From positions 94,687,256 through 94,751,255 of the forward strand of contig OX235271.1 in NCBI GenBank assembly GCA_944472155.2: 64,000 bases of DNA. The letters are read 5' to 3'. Every line of letters starts with the position of its first letter. Position 1 is the stretch's first letter. The notes below the pieces were generated by a model. The model was not told where the DNA came from. It was given only the letters and a program-made list of their open reading frames with translations, and did no database searches. Of the stretch, positions 53,580 to 64,000 are shown piece after piece. The position numbers were made by a program, and so were the translations under genes. The stretch comes from Trichobilharzia szidati. Lineage: Eukaryota > Platyhelminthes > Trematoda > Strigeidida > Schistosomatidae.

Positions 53580-54870
53580 AACTTCATTGCCCACTATGCT
53601 ACAAAAAAAGTCTGAACGTGAAAACAGCAGTCTGATATTTGAAAGGATTTAGCTTAAGACTATTCAACAAGGGCTGCTATCTAATTTCGGATAAAAAGTT
53701 ACTCATTCTGGAACAGTCTGATGATTCATAAATAACTGTTATGGAAACAGATAGATGATCAGCATACTTAACAAAATTGCCCCATTCTGATGTAGCCACT
53801 TTTGTCAAGTATGCTGATGACCTCTCTGTTTCTATGCCTGTCAACTCCCAGTCAGATTGTTTCAAATTAAATTACTTTCTATCGGAAATTAGTCAGTAGT
53901 CCTCTTCAAACAGTCTTAAGCTAAATCCGTCTTAATGTCAGGTAGTCAATTTCACTTTCAGACGAAAATGTGACATACAGCAACTAGCTAGCTTACATGG
54001 CCCCACTATCATCGACGGTTGAAACTACATCTAATGTCAAGTACCTTGGACTAGGTATTTCCTCCGATCTTTCCTGATCCTCTCACATCTTACTTGTTAC
54101 TAGAAAGATGTTTCGCTTAACGTTCTACGTTAGGAAATTAAGGCAGCCTGGTATAAAGCAGTCTTTGCTTTCTCAGTTTGTCAATTCTTGTATTCTTCCC
54201 ATCCCTTTTTACTGCTCCCCATTAATCTTTCCTGGACTACTTAAGAAAGACTTTGCTTAGCTGAGGAGGGCACTAAAATGTGTTAGTAGGGGAAGTGGGA
54301 TTTCGTTAAACCAACTGGTTAACACTATTGTGGATAGATATATAATGTCATGTAAGAAACTAGCGAATTCCGTTTTGTCAGACCCCGAGTATCCTCTCTA
54401 TACGCAGCTCTCTCCTTACATTTCATCTGGTAGAACTAGAAGCAATTATAGGAGGCTATATGCCAGGACTAACAAGTACAAAATCTCCACAATACCTTAT
54501 CTGGCACAGCTGTTATGTGATGAGAAATCCGTTAGGTATGACACGATCAACTTACTGCGGCACTCTAACAAATAGTTTCCCATTAGCTTTTGTTCTCCTT
54601 TCTTTGTTACTATTATATTGTTGCTCACATATTCTATTACACACTAATTTTATGTTTCATATCCTGTGGTGCATTGTTTAAAATGTGAATGCAACGCTGT
54701 TCTTTTTTATTTCTTTTATTTATCTTTTTTCTTTTGTAGTTGTTGCTTTTTATTTTTAAAATCTTATAAAATTTATGAGGTAATTAGATGCAATATTGCA
54801 ATGCACGCTGAAAATTCCATACCTGTACCAAAAATACTGTTTGGAATAAAGCTGTTATTATTATTATTAA
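53580..54870. pseudogene. CR1/Jockey-like LINE with an inverted 5' piece
   Basis: 53786-54870 (+) runs from FVKYADDLSVSMPVNSQSDC through decayed RT and C-terminal blocks (open frame 54330-54575: SGRTRSNYRRLYARTNKYKI) to the tail 'GGAATAAAGCTGTTATTATT'. 53580-53785 is the same RT segment on the minus strand (KYADHLSVSI, YADD to YADH). Both pieces start at the same region, so this is an overlapping inverted duplication. Many stops are present. The relative at 14.56-15.75 kb is better preserved. Confidence 0.88.
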
Positions 54871-54874
54871 TTAA

Positions 54875-55755
54875 GCAAGTCATATAAGAAGAAAGAAGAC
54901 AGAGAAGAGAGCGGGAGAGAACAGCACCTTGAGAGACACAAACTAAGCAGTAGAAGACCTTCCTCTACGTGCAATGTACCGCTTCCTGTCAGAAAAATAA
55001 GAATTGAAGTAGACAACCACAGATCTAGGAGGATAAATTATTTTTCATTCATCTTATGATCAATTTGTTTTCTCACAAAGCTGTAAAGTGACGAATAACA
55101 ACAGAGTAGGAGAAACGTAGAGCCATTAGATGAATTACTTAATGAAAACGACCCACTAAGATTAGATTTAAATCAATACATATCGTATGTGAAAAGAAAT
55201 ATACATAAATATATATTTGCAATTGATATATATGTATATGTATATATGAATATATATTGTGAATGAAATATCCCATTAGAAAAGGAAACACTGAATGAAA
55301 CAATTGTAAGCGATATAAAGTATACGTAAATTAATTGTACTTCTCGCGTTATACACAGTTCTTTTTAGCTTAAATCCAATAATTCAATAATTCTTTATCA
55401 ATTGAGTTTTATTATTATTATTATGTTTTATCACGACATTTACCGACTGACCTTAGGCGAGTCGGTAATCATAAGTTACAGACCTGTTGAAAAACAAAAG
55501 AGGGACGTGTATGTGGTATCACATAATAATCAATATTCTGAACCTATCATTGGAGAATTAAATTTGCAAAGAGTAGTGTATATATTACATTTATATAATT
55601 CTTAGCGTACATGGGATGTTTGATCATGCAAACTGTCTTCTGGTACACATAGTGATTAATTACTTATTGAAATCAAGTCTTAGGCTTTTGTTGTATATTT
55701 TGAAACGTTTTCAGATATATGAAAAAAACCCATCCACTTATCGATTAACTCAATA
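54875..55755. other. Non-coding stretch, nothing recognised
   Basis: A TATA-rich patch lies near 55205-55255. No coding motif was found. Confidence 0.45.
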
Positions 55756-56175
55756 AGATTTCATACATTTATTCCCTTTAATCAATTTGAACAAAGCAAG
55801 AACTACAATCTTAGCAGAATAAAGTAGTACCATCTTTTATTTCGTTGCCTTCTCGTCAACTGCTTACAGGGCAAAGACATTATTGAATGTATCTACAAGA
55901 ACAAGTTTTACCATACTTGCACAGAGTTCATTTTAAACAAAAATCAATCGATCAATATACGCATACACTAATAATATATATATATATATATATATGCAAT
56001 ATTAAACACTATTCCGAACAATAATAATAATACACAATGAAAACTTTTCAGCATCTCGCATTCGTTTGAAAAATATCCAGTTACCAGGGCAAAGAAAGAC
56101 TGATAACCGCTTCTTTCTGGACGCATAAATCAGGTTTCAGGCGCTTGATGGAAATGGCTTCAGCAAACTTGCTCT

Positions 56176-56535
56176 TTGATGCAATCAAAAATCGATAGAC
56201 ATCCTTCTCATGTTAACTCCAGCTGTGTAAACAAATTTACATGTATCTGCGGGAGCAGTTACATTGGAGGAACAGAAAGAAGGGCATATCTACGATTTTC
56301 TGAACATGTACCAAAAAGCTTACGTCTAAAGAGAACAAATGCTTTAAACAGTGCCATCGTCAGGCATCTCCTCGACACGGGTCAAGAGGTGGACGTTGAA
56401 AAGTCGTTCAAAATTATCAGTAAGCAAAAGAGCTCAATTCTCCTGAAGTTTGCTGAAGCCATTTCCATCAAGCTCCTGAAACCTGATTTATGCGTCCAGA
56501 AAGAAGCGGTTATCAGTCTTTCTTTGCCCTGGTAA
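56176..56535 (+). pseudogene. PLE GIY-YIG endonuclease, C-terminal coding
   Basis: The frame begins near the left arm junction without RT. It has CVNKFTCICGSSYIGGTERR (Cys motif, SYIG; GIY-like position reads VNK), RFSEHVPKSLRLKRTNALNS, IVRHLLDTGQEVDVEKSFKI, KFAEAISIKLLKPDLCVQKE and the terminus ISLSLPW with TAA. It is uninterrupted, but the Arg after YIG is changed to Gly-Thr. The RT is missing by 5' truncation. Relatives are at 12.2, 25.7 and 30.6 kb. Confidence 0.9.
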
Positions 56536-56746
56536 CTGGATATTTTTCAAACGAATGCGAGATGCTGAAAAGTTTTCATTGTGTATGATTATTATTGTTC
56601 GGAATAGTGTTTAATATTGCATATATATATGTATATATTATTAGTGTATGCGTATATTGATCGATTGATTTTTGTTTAAAATGAACTCTGTGCAAGTATG
56701 TTAAAATTGTTTTTGTAGATACATTTAATAATGTCTTTGTCCTGTA

Positions 56747-56798
56747 AGCAGCTGACGAGAAGGCAACGAAATAAAAGATGGTACCACTTTATTCTGCT
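56747..56798 (+). ncRNA. Hammerhead-like motif in PLE terminal repeat
   Basis: Stem I AGCAG/CUGCU (perfect), core CUGACGA (correct) and GAAA are present, with a well-paired stem III (AUAAAAG with CUUUAU around UGGUACCA) and triplet AUU. Stem II (GAAGGCAAC) is almost absent. The left arm copy (55813-55864, minus) has C3 to U. Confidence 0.5.
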
Positions 56799-56834
56799 AA
56801 AACTGTAGTTCTTGCTTTGTTCAAATTCAGTAAC

Positions 56835-57395
56835 ATTTATTGCACTTAAATTTATGTTGCTTTATAAGAAAGTACATATTTCAAAATCACAGGCTTTAAA
56901 TGGTTTTTATACCTTAACAGGGTTCACTTAATATCCAGACTATGAGTAGTCTGTTCACAAAGAACATTCTTTCATTCAAAGGAAAAATAGAAAAGCTTAA
57001 GAACCTTCTTAATGCTGAAAACGGATCGTAATTAAAATACTCACCGTTGTATCGCATTTCAAGAGGGCAAAAGTTCTTTCTTATCAATAAGACTTATTTA
57101 CAGCTTACAGAAATGTAATACTCCTCAACTCTACATGGTGTTCCAATAAAATTACATATTCCTTACTATGAAGGTGAATGATGTGCTAGACACAAGGTAA
57201 CTGATATGCTTCATATACAGTTTTAGATCGTTTATCCTAGTTTTCAGTGTCTCATCGAACAGTCAAGCGGGCTTGAGCTTTTAAAGGTAAATGTTTTCAT
57301 TTGATCATAAATGTGCAATACTAGAGACCTTCAACAGCCAAAAGATCCGGATTTATGGTATCCTACTATCTATAAGCATCAACCATACTTATATA
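56835..57395. other. Non-coding spacer
   Basis: No feature was recognised. Confidence 0.35.
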
Positions 57396-57399
57396 TATA

Positions 57400-58135
57400 A
57401 ATTCGAGTGGGATATTGGGCTTCTGCAGCATATCTCCACTTCACCTTGTTCTTTAAACTATTTTATAGCTAGTTTCACCATTAACCACAAGGTACAATTT
57501 CTTCCTCTTACAACCCCTCTCATGTCATCCCCGAACGTACAACACATCATTTCTTATTTGGGTTCCACGTGAGAGCCTGGCGTGTGATTTCACTCTTCAA
57601 CCTACTTAGTCTATGTCTAATCCGTCTACAATTCCTCCTGCGTATTTGTTGGATAGTCGGTTCTTGGCTAATTTGCTGACTGTCAGACGTCTTTGTTTCT
57701 AATCCTATCTGGCCATCTTATCTTCACTATTGAACGCAAGCAGCTATTGATGAAGGTCTGCAGCCTGCTAGGAATGATTTTCATGATGCTGATATTAAGA
57801 TTCTGAACTATTTAGAGACAATTATTTAAAATTAGTGCTAAAATCCGAATCTTTTTCCTTATGTTAAGTGCAACAGATTGCCACACTAATTTCAGGTTAA
57901 CAAAGGTCTGCCTGTCTCTTCTAATCCTGCTTTTCACATCCCAATACGTGTCGAACGTAGTTAAAACGATACTGTCTAGGTGACTGAAATAAGTGACTTC
58001 TCTAAGATTTCTACTAATGACAGTGATTTGTGTGTGCTGCTGTCGATTAGGTGTCTTCATCATCTCTGTTATCTCAGTGTTCACTTGAAGTCCCGTTCTC
58101 ACTGCCTCTTCTTCCAACTTGTCAACCATTTCACT
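57400..58135 (-). pseudogene. RTE 3' half, degenerate
   Basis: On the minus strand the open frame 58129-57812 reads VDKLEEEAVRTGLQVNTEIT, then QITVISRNLREVTYFSHLDS and SRIRRDRQTFVNLKLVWQSV, the region after the RT palm in the RTE copies. 57700-57600 gives decayed WRWVGHTL-like residues. 57400-57440 is the 3' tail. The RT palm is missing. Confidence 0.82.
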
Positions 58136-58283
58136 TGACTGTGTAAATATTAGAAAATGGGTACTGGCATCTTACGACTAAGAAGATTCTGACAGATAAA
58201 AACCATGTACCTGCAGTGAACAGACGTGATTTTAGACAAATAAAAGCTCACAAAGTGAAAGAATAAGTTAGCAATCATTACTA

Positions 58284-59074
58284 ATTCATATTGGTTTGTT
58301 TATTAGATGTATCACACAGTGAAACAGTATTTATTATTTACTGGATGACGTTTAGAACACCAACAATAAGGAATCTTAATCATCAGTAGTAATTCCATAC
58401 AAAGAAGGAACCTCGGAAACCTTACGCAGAATTCTTAACAAGGCTGGCATTCAAACCCACGAACTCAATTAGAAACATGCTTTGTCGGTTAATGGATCCT
58501 GTGGAGCCTTTAAAACAAAACAATTTAATTTATCTAATACCCCGTTGGAATGATTGTCAAGTCAAATACATAGGTCAAACTAGTAGAACAGGGGCAGTCA
58601 GACTAGCCGAGCATAAAAATCTAGCAAAATCTAGATTAGTTGACCAGAATAAGATAAGAAATCTAGAGAATAGTTCAGCTATAGCACTCACTACATGCAA
58701 TTACACACAACCATGCAATAGGATGGGATAAGATGACAGTTTTAAAATCTAATGTCACAGGGTGGAGGGAGAGATTGATAACAGAAGCTTTGTCTATCGA
58801 ATCAACTGCAAACACGTGTAATAGGAATGATTCAACACCTGTCTCATATATCTAGAAAATTCTATTACCCCTACGACAAATAGGAGAGAACAAAGGAAAC
58901 TATAAAACTCAAGTTTGGAAGTCGAATGATTATAATTGATATGATTATGAACAATAAATTTTGTTCTAAATGTCATCCAGTAAATAATACTGTTTCACTG
59001 TGTGATACATCTAATAAAAAAACTAATATGGAATTACTTACTACCACAGTGCCCAAGTTTTACACATATATTAG
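58284..59074 (+). mobile_element. PLE with inverted 5' piece, probable 8-bp TSD
   Basis: A direct repeat CATTACTA lies at 58276-58283 and 59075-59082. The element opens with an inverted piece of its terminal repeat (58284-58350) and ends with the repeat in plus orientation (58920-59074: 'CATCCAGTAAATAATACTG'). Both ends agree with the ends of the mini-element at 31559-31754, which supports the boundaries although the TSD is short. Confidence 0.82.
58477..58731 (+). pseudogene. PLE GIY-YIG fragment
   Basis: NNLIYLIPRWNDCQVKYIGQ, TSRTGAVRLAEHKNLAKSRL and RNLENSSAIALTT show a GIY-YIG domain (KYIGQTSR) in which the first Cys of the usual pair is changed (PRWNDC). The frame stops after the helix and the rest of the C-terminus is lost. 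The lineage is nearer to the 18.8-19.4 kb and 39-kb PLEs than to the 56-kb one. Confidence 0.82.
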
Positions 59075-59084
59075 CATTACTACT

Positions 59085-59820
59085 TCAATTTTTACAAGGC
59101 GTTTATATAATTCACACAAAAGAGTAAATCAGAACTTTAACCACAGTTTCTGACTACTCAAGAAGTTAGCTTTAACTTGGTCTCTCCTGATGAATGTACT
59201 TATACATTTATTTATAGTTAGAAACTCTTCATAATATATATATATATATATATTAGCAAACTGTCTGTTGTATTACGTGTACTGTAGAAGTGATGGTGAT
59301 ATAATAGCAATTTTATTTAATCGAAATAAGGTTACGCTATTTATTCAAAAATCTCTAAATATAGCATAGGATGGCCATGAACTGACGAATTATATTGATA
59401 AGATGTAGTAGTGTTTATGACAGTTTGTAAAGACTGAAACGTATTTGGGTCGAAACTCCTCTTGACCTAAATAATATGGGCTATTGATTCTTAATTATGG
59501 GTTTAAACTTAGATCTTTTGTATTTACGGCATGAATGTTCAATTGTAAGTCCCTCAGCTGTTGGCTTATCTTAGGTTACTAACACTCGAGTAATTGTTAG
59601 TTCTTAAATATATATTCTTTATTCCAATTCATATCAAGTGCTTTACATTCGAGTGTTTGTTTTAAACGTTATTAGGAGAAAAGAATCCATTTATTTACTG
59701 CAGACTGGCGTTACGTTCTATTTGACTAGGATTTAGATCAGTGTATGCAAATTAAAATCATACACTTAGTTGAAATGAACCTTTGAAATTGTAATTTTGC
59801 GGATAATTTATTATTATATT
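59085..59820. other. Non-coding stretch, (TA)n microsatellite
   Basis: A (TA)n run is at about 59237-59254. No coding motif was seen. Confidence 0.45.
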
Positions 59821-59824
59821 ATTT

Positions 59825-61160
59825 ATTATTCCCTTAGGTTCCGAGTGGAACATACGGCTTCAACTACACATCTCCACTTTCTCCTATTTGGTACTGTCCT
59901 CTTCAGCTGGGTCCACCATTGCCCAAACTCTCTCATTTCCTCCAACTCGCACGATCTCTTCCATGTCACCCTCGCACCGACGACCCACTCGTCGCTTCCT
60001 ATTTGGATTCCACTCCAGCGTTGGCCTACACTGGCCGCCATATCATTCGACGGCCTCCTCAGTGTATGCCTGATTCATCTCCATTTTCTCCTACATATTT
60101 GTTCAGCAATCGACTTTTCGTTGGTGTCTTCCAACGCAGAGATTCTTGTTGCTAATCCTTTCTGGCCGGCTGGCAATTTGATCTTCAGTATAGAGCCAGT
60201 GACGTTGGCGGCTGTTGAAAAAAGTCTGTAACTTGTTGGAAATCCCTTTCGTAATACGCAATGAAAGTTGCTGACCCATATAGAATGATTGACTTGACAT
60301 ATGTGTTGAAAATTCGAATCCTGTTCTTTATGCTGGCAAAGATTTCTAAACTAGTTTCAGGTTGATGAAGGCGTATCTTACCTATCCAGTTCTTACTTTG
60401 ACATCTTCATTCTTTCCGACTGCCTGTTGTTAAAACCGTGCTTCCTAGATAAGTGAAGAAAGTGACCTCTTTCAAGTTTCTCTCGTTGGTAATGATTAGT
60501 ACTGATTGTTGCTGTTGGTTGGTTGTCTGGTTATCTCCATCACCTCCGTCTCCACCTTCTCTATGTTCACTTGGAGTCCTGTCTTCACTGCCTGCCAACC
60601 TCTTCTGTCAGTCTGTTGGTTTCCACCCGCAAGTCTTCGAGTTTGTGTGACATTAGATATATATCATCCGTGTAATTCAGATCTTCTAGAGTCTTCCCAT
60701 CGGTAGCCCAGCGTGCTCCTGTCTCCTCGCTCCCCACAGTCTGACGAATAATCCAGTCCACCACAATTGAAAATGTCATCAGAGATAATAGGCAGCCAGC
60801 TTGTCTTACTCCTGTACTTACTTCGAACGCCTCGCTGGGTTTCCCGTTGTGGATCATCTGACACGTGCCATTGTCACATAGCTGTTGAATGAGGGTGATA
60901 AATACCTGGGAACTGTATGGCATAGTGTTGAAGCTATTTCCAAATCACCTCTCAGTCAACGCTGTTGAAGGCCTTCTAGAAGTTGATGGAGATAAGGTGC
61001 AGGTTTGACCACCATTTGATGTTTTGTTCTGTGATGACCATGCGTAGAGTTGCAATTTGATCAGCACATGATTTGCCCTTCCTGAATCCAGCTTGTTCCG
61101 GTCTGGCAGAGTTCTGTATCCATTGCATCCTTTATTCTCTCCAGGATGATGCGACTTAGT
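59825..61160 (-). pseudogene. RTE-type retrotransposon copy
   Basis: On the minus strand from 61160: LSRIILERIKDA (RT motif region), then a frame-shifted FRKGKSCADQIATLRMVITE equivalent. The open frame 60923-60585 holds FITLIQQLCDNGTCQMIHNG, STGVRQAGCLLSLMTFSIVV, and LEDLNYTDDIYLMSHKLEDL, where the usual FADD reads YTDD. Frame 60598-60407 has LKEVTFFTYLGSTVLTTGSR. The later thumb and WRW block are in 60300-60050, and the 3' tail is at 59870-59836. Several frameshifts are present and the endonuclease is absent. It is a different subfamily from the 22/42-kb pair. Confidence 0.9.
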
Positions 61161-61164
61161 ATAT

Positions 61165-61690
61165 ATATATAATTACTCTGACAAAAAGCAAAATTTTATC
61201 AGGCTCAAAAGAAGAGTTTCTAGAAAAACATATGCGAGTGGGTAAAGTGAAAAAGGTTCAGTTTCTGTAGTCGAAAATTTCCCATAAATAATTGATGAGA
61301 CAGATTAAAAAATTCTTTCATCATGTGACAGGTGATCACTGCTGCTGTGGGTTATCTGAGGGCTTTATTATCAAACAGAAAGGAGAAAATTACGTGATTA
61401 TTTCAAAGAAAGAACAAAAGACCCATAAAAAAATAAAAGTTCGTGCGATAGTAAGGTTGTATTTTTTATAAATACAAATTATAATCTGGTTTTTTCATAA
61501 AGATAAGAATAAACTGCATTTTGTGAACACTCTGTAGATCTAAATTTAGACTCACCTCGTTTAAAAGCGCGGCTTGTAGAAACATTGGGATTAAAAATTT
61601 CGCATTTGTTTTACATCGCTACTTTTGTAAATATGTTTATTTAGACTAAATCAGTGCACAAGAGGGGGTTTCAGTTTGTTCCAACTTTTT
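61165..61690. other. Non-coding spacer
   Basis: No feature was recognised. Confidence 0.35.
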
Positions 61691-61694
61691 AATA

Positions 61695-61780
61695 ATGCTT
61701 AGCACTGAAATCCAGAAGGCCCGTTTTCTTCCTCTTTTGGATTTATCATCTGAATGTACCTGCATATGAATCGATGACGT
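61695..61780 (-). repeat. Sm-alpha fragment at the gap edge
   Basis: 'GAAATCCAGAAGGCCCGTTT' and 'CATCTGAATGTACCTGCAT' match the hammerhead portion of the minus-strand Sm-alpha copy at 10845-10905, with decay. The sequence runs into Ns. Confidence 0.65.
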
Positions 61781-62278
61781 NNNNNNNNNNNNNNNNNNNN
61801 NNNNNNNNNNNNNNNNNNNNNNNNNNNNNNNNNNNNNNNNNNNNNNNNNNNNNNNNNNNNNNNNNNNNNNNNNNNNNNNNNNNNNNNNNNNNNNNNNNNN
61901 NNNNNNNNNNNNNNNNNNNNNNNNNNNNNNNNNNNNNNNNNNNNNNNNNNNNNNNNNNNNNNNNNNNNNNNNNNNNNNNNNNNNNNNNNNNNNNNNNNNN
62001 NNNNNNNNNNNNNNNNNNNNNNNNNNNNNNNNNNNNNNNNNNNNNNNNNNNNNNNNNNNNNNNNNNNNNNNNNNNNNNNNNNNNNNNNNNNNNNNNNNNN
62101 NNNNNNNNNNNNNNNNNNNNNNNNNNNNNNNNNNNNNNNNNNNNNNNNNNNNNNNNNNNNNNNNNNNNNNNNNNNNNNNNNNNNNNNNNNNNNNNNNNNN
62201 NNNNNNNNNNNNNNNNNNNNNNNNNNNNNNNNNNNNNNNNNNNNNNNNNNNNNNNNNNNNNNNNNNNNNNNNNNNNNN
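61781..62278. other. Assembly gap (498 Ns)
   Basis: It is a continuous run of N; the true length is unknown. The left edge is an Sm-alpha fragment and the right edge is the end of the long inverted repeat. Confidence 0.99.
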
Positions 62279-64000
62279 GACGAAGAAATATAAGAGTGGA
62301 ATGTTTCCTATCAAAAATGAAGAGGAAAATAAAATTACTTAATCCCAGCGTGTTTAGAAAATCAAAACAGGATTAACTCTTGTTCAGTAAAATCCGAACA
62401 GTTTTCTACTGAAGAAGCTGTGGATTACACAGTTAAGCACTCAAATAAAAATCTTGTTTTGATTATATATGAACACTCTGGGATTATTTCAAGCAATTTA
62501 TTCATGATTTTATTTGACTTGGCACTAAAATTATTTGATAGTGTGGAATATTCCCATATTATGAATTAAAAGTCAATCTGAACGAAGAATATTCTTTTCA
62601 ATAATTTCTCCTTTCAGGTTCTTACAATTATGAAATATAATATTTATTGTCGTTACAATAATGGCCAGTTATGCGGTGGACACATTTTTTAACGTTATCG
62701 GGTGTCAAAATAAATTGTCTTATTCGTGTGACAAAAGTGCTAGGCTGAAATCGATTACAAAATATCGTAAAATGGGAGACAGCGGTGGTGGTTAGTCATA
62801 ATAGATTTGTAGAGTGTGAGGTAGGAAAATTGACAAGTCAGTTCAAGGTTGTAAAAGGTGTCAGGTAAGTGGCTAGTACAAAGTGGTACGTATTAAACAG
62901 GAGATAGTAAGACTGCAATGAAAGGTTCATAACGAAATAAAAAATGTGTGAAATGAAACAGGTGGAGGGATATATTTAGAAAGGAGATAATATCACTAAT
63001 AATAAGTCTGGATAGTATAAATGAAAAATTCGATAGTATTGAGAGAACGTCTGCATGAAGGGCATAAATTATGACGAATAATAATAATTGTAATAATAAT
63101 ATTTGTAATGATAAGCAAAGGAAAAAACCAAGAGAGTTAAGGGGAAGGAGCAATCTTGGTGAGAAGAAGAATCATCAATCCAAGTTTGGCCACGGTAGGA
63201 ACAGCGTCTGGACGTGTTCTTTTTGGATACAAAGCTCCGGTTTAGTCGATCTTATTGCAACAGCTTCAGCTATGTGTAGGAGCCGTAAGCGAACTGTACG
63301 TGATAACGACTTGGGAATTCGGTATATAACCCTGAAAGCGCTGTTGACATCGATATGATGTCCAATATCGACCAAGTGTGACAGGATCGAGCTTTTCATG
63401 CTCTTAATTTCCCCCCTGCTGAACCGAGCTGGTAAGTCTTCTCGAACCCGTAGAAATATGCTACATTTATGGTGTGGATGTTTGTAAAAGTTAAATACCT
63501 TGGAAACAATTATTTTTTTTCGTCTGTTTGCATTCTGAGTAGAACATAGGGCTTCAAACGTGAGCTTCTCAGTTTTCAGTAGCAATAGTGTTGTCTTCTA
63601 CAAGGTGATAGAGCTAGAATGACGCTCAACCTCCCCTCTCCTTTCTGGGCTTTTCACCTGTTAGACAAAGTTTAGGACCGCGCCGGTCAGAAACTGAACC
63701 TGGAAACATCCGTGTGGCTGGTTCACATCCTGTCACTGAACCACCAACTAACGGAAACAGTTCTACTGTCAATTAAACATTTTTCTTGAATATCATCTAA
63801 CCTATATTTGAGTAAGCGGAGGGTTAAAATTATTCCATTTTAGTTGTATTTTGTGAATTATCAGTCGACCAGTTACAGAAACAACTACCGACAAATTCAA
63901 AGCGATGAATCTCCCAATGGATTATATTTTGATTCATTGTGTTCTACTCAGTTTCCATTCAACCACGCATATTTTTGATGTAAATGGCATGATCAGCTTC
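62279..64000 (-). mobile_element. PLE C-terminal element with SINE-C, copy 2 (inverted)
   Basis: Base by base this is the reverse of 27474-29225 with scattered substitutions. On the minus strand: 64000-63770 unassigned, SINE-C at 63770-63530, then PLE coding (frame 63585-63175: HKCSIFLRVREDLPARFSRG, SSILSHLVDIGHHIDVNSAF, RLRLLHIAEAVAIRSTKPEL, QTLFLPW), and the 3' region with the hammerhead-like block near 62.6 kb. The SINE tail is fused in frame to the PLE coding in both copies. The match continues to the window edge. Confidence 0.9.

Larger units (their letters stand above)
55784..56827 (+). mobile_element. PLE with ~385-bp inverted arms
   Basis: Left arm 55784-56169 and right arm 56447-56827 are inverted copies covering the last codons, the 3' region and the terminal repeat. 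A (TA)n run (about 55970-55995, shorter on the right) lies within both arms. The left arm may extend to about 55760. Between the arms lies the rest of the GIY-YIG coding. No TSD was fixed. Confidence 0.9.

Noticed and set aside
61646..62376. Two long open frames (222 and 200 residues) on opposite strands
   Set aside because: They consist mainly of the run of Ns at 61781-62278; the real bases at either side carry no motif.
1..64000. CRISPR array, prokaryotic operons, prophage, or plasmid features
   Set aside because: No regularly spaced repeats, ribosome binding sites or dense coding were seen; the content is that of a flatworm nuclear genome.

Overview
The window is repeat-dense, AT-rich eukaryotic DNA with introns-and-transposons character and no bacterial-type gene organisation. 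Three things point to a schistosome (trematode genome). There are several copies of the Sm-alpha type repeat, in which a tRNA-like pol III promoter head is followed by a hammerhead ribozyme. There are RTE-clade (SR2-like) and CR1/Jockey-like non-LTR retrotransposon fragments with short-unit (ATT/AAT) tails. There are also many Penelope-like elements (PLEs) with GIY-YIG endonuclease domains. The species cannot be named from the sequence alone.

No complete host gene is visible. The best host candidate is a 3'-terminal exon at 12680-12931 (+), with a splice-acceptor-like start and one membrane segment. Weaker exon candidates lie at 33296-33493 (+) and 38363-38655 (-). Everything else that is open for more than 60 codons and looks protein-like is transposon debris.

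Layout. 1-5 kb: degenerate SINE-A pair, one Sm-alpha copy, one RTE 3' fragment. 5-14 kb: Sm-alpha clusters, palindromic SINE-A, SINE-B, PLE remnants, the candidate exon. 14-24 kb: CR1-like LINE, SINE-A copies, RTE fragments, a PLE GIY-YIG remnant, a larger RTE copy. 24-32 kb: PLE cluster with a nested SINE-A, a long repeat that recurs inverted at the window end, and a mini-PLE with an 18-bp target duplication. 32-38 kb: SINE-A, including the copy with an intact hammerhead core, and an RTE fragment. 38.6-40.3 kb: the best preserved PLE (RT motif YVDD plus GIY-YIG). 40.9-43.0 kb: the longest RTE copy. 44-56 kb: PLEs with inverted flanks, a tandem PLE pair, SINEs and a CR1-like copy. 57-61 kb: two RTE copies and a bounded PLE. 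61781-62278 is a run of Ns (assembly gap). 62279-64000 is an inverted second copy of the repeat at 27.5-29.2 kb.

The most interesting theme is self-cleaving RNA. Two SINE families (Sm-alpha and the one I call SINE-A) share one plan with several PLE lineages: an inverted copy of the 3' tail at the 5' end, then the body, then a small hammerhead motif before or in the 3' tail, often bounded by target-site duplications (TSDs) of 8-18 bp. This suggests, as inference, that hammerhead-bearing SINEs (retrozyme-like) are copied by PLE machinery. SINE-B instead shares its 3' tail with the RTE elements, and one chimeric SINE shares its tail with the CR1-like LINE. So three different autonomous machineries may each have their own non-autonomous partner in this one window.

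Names SINE-A, SINE-B and SINE-C are local labels used only here.
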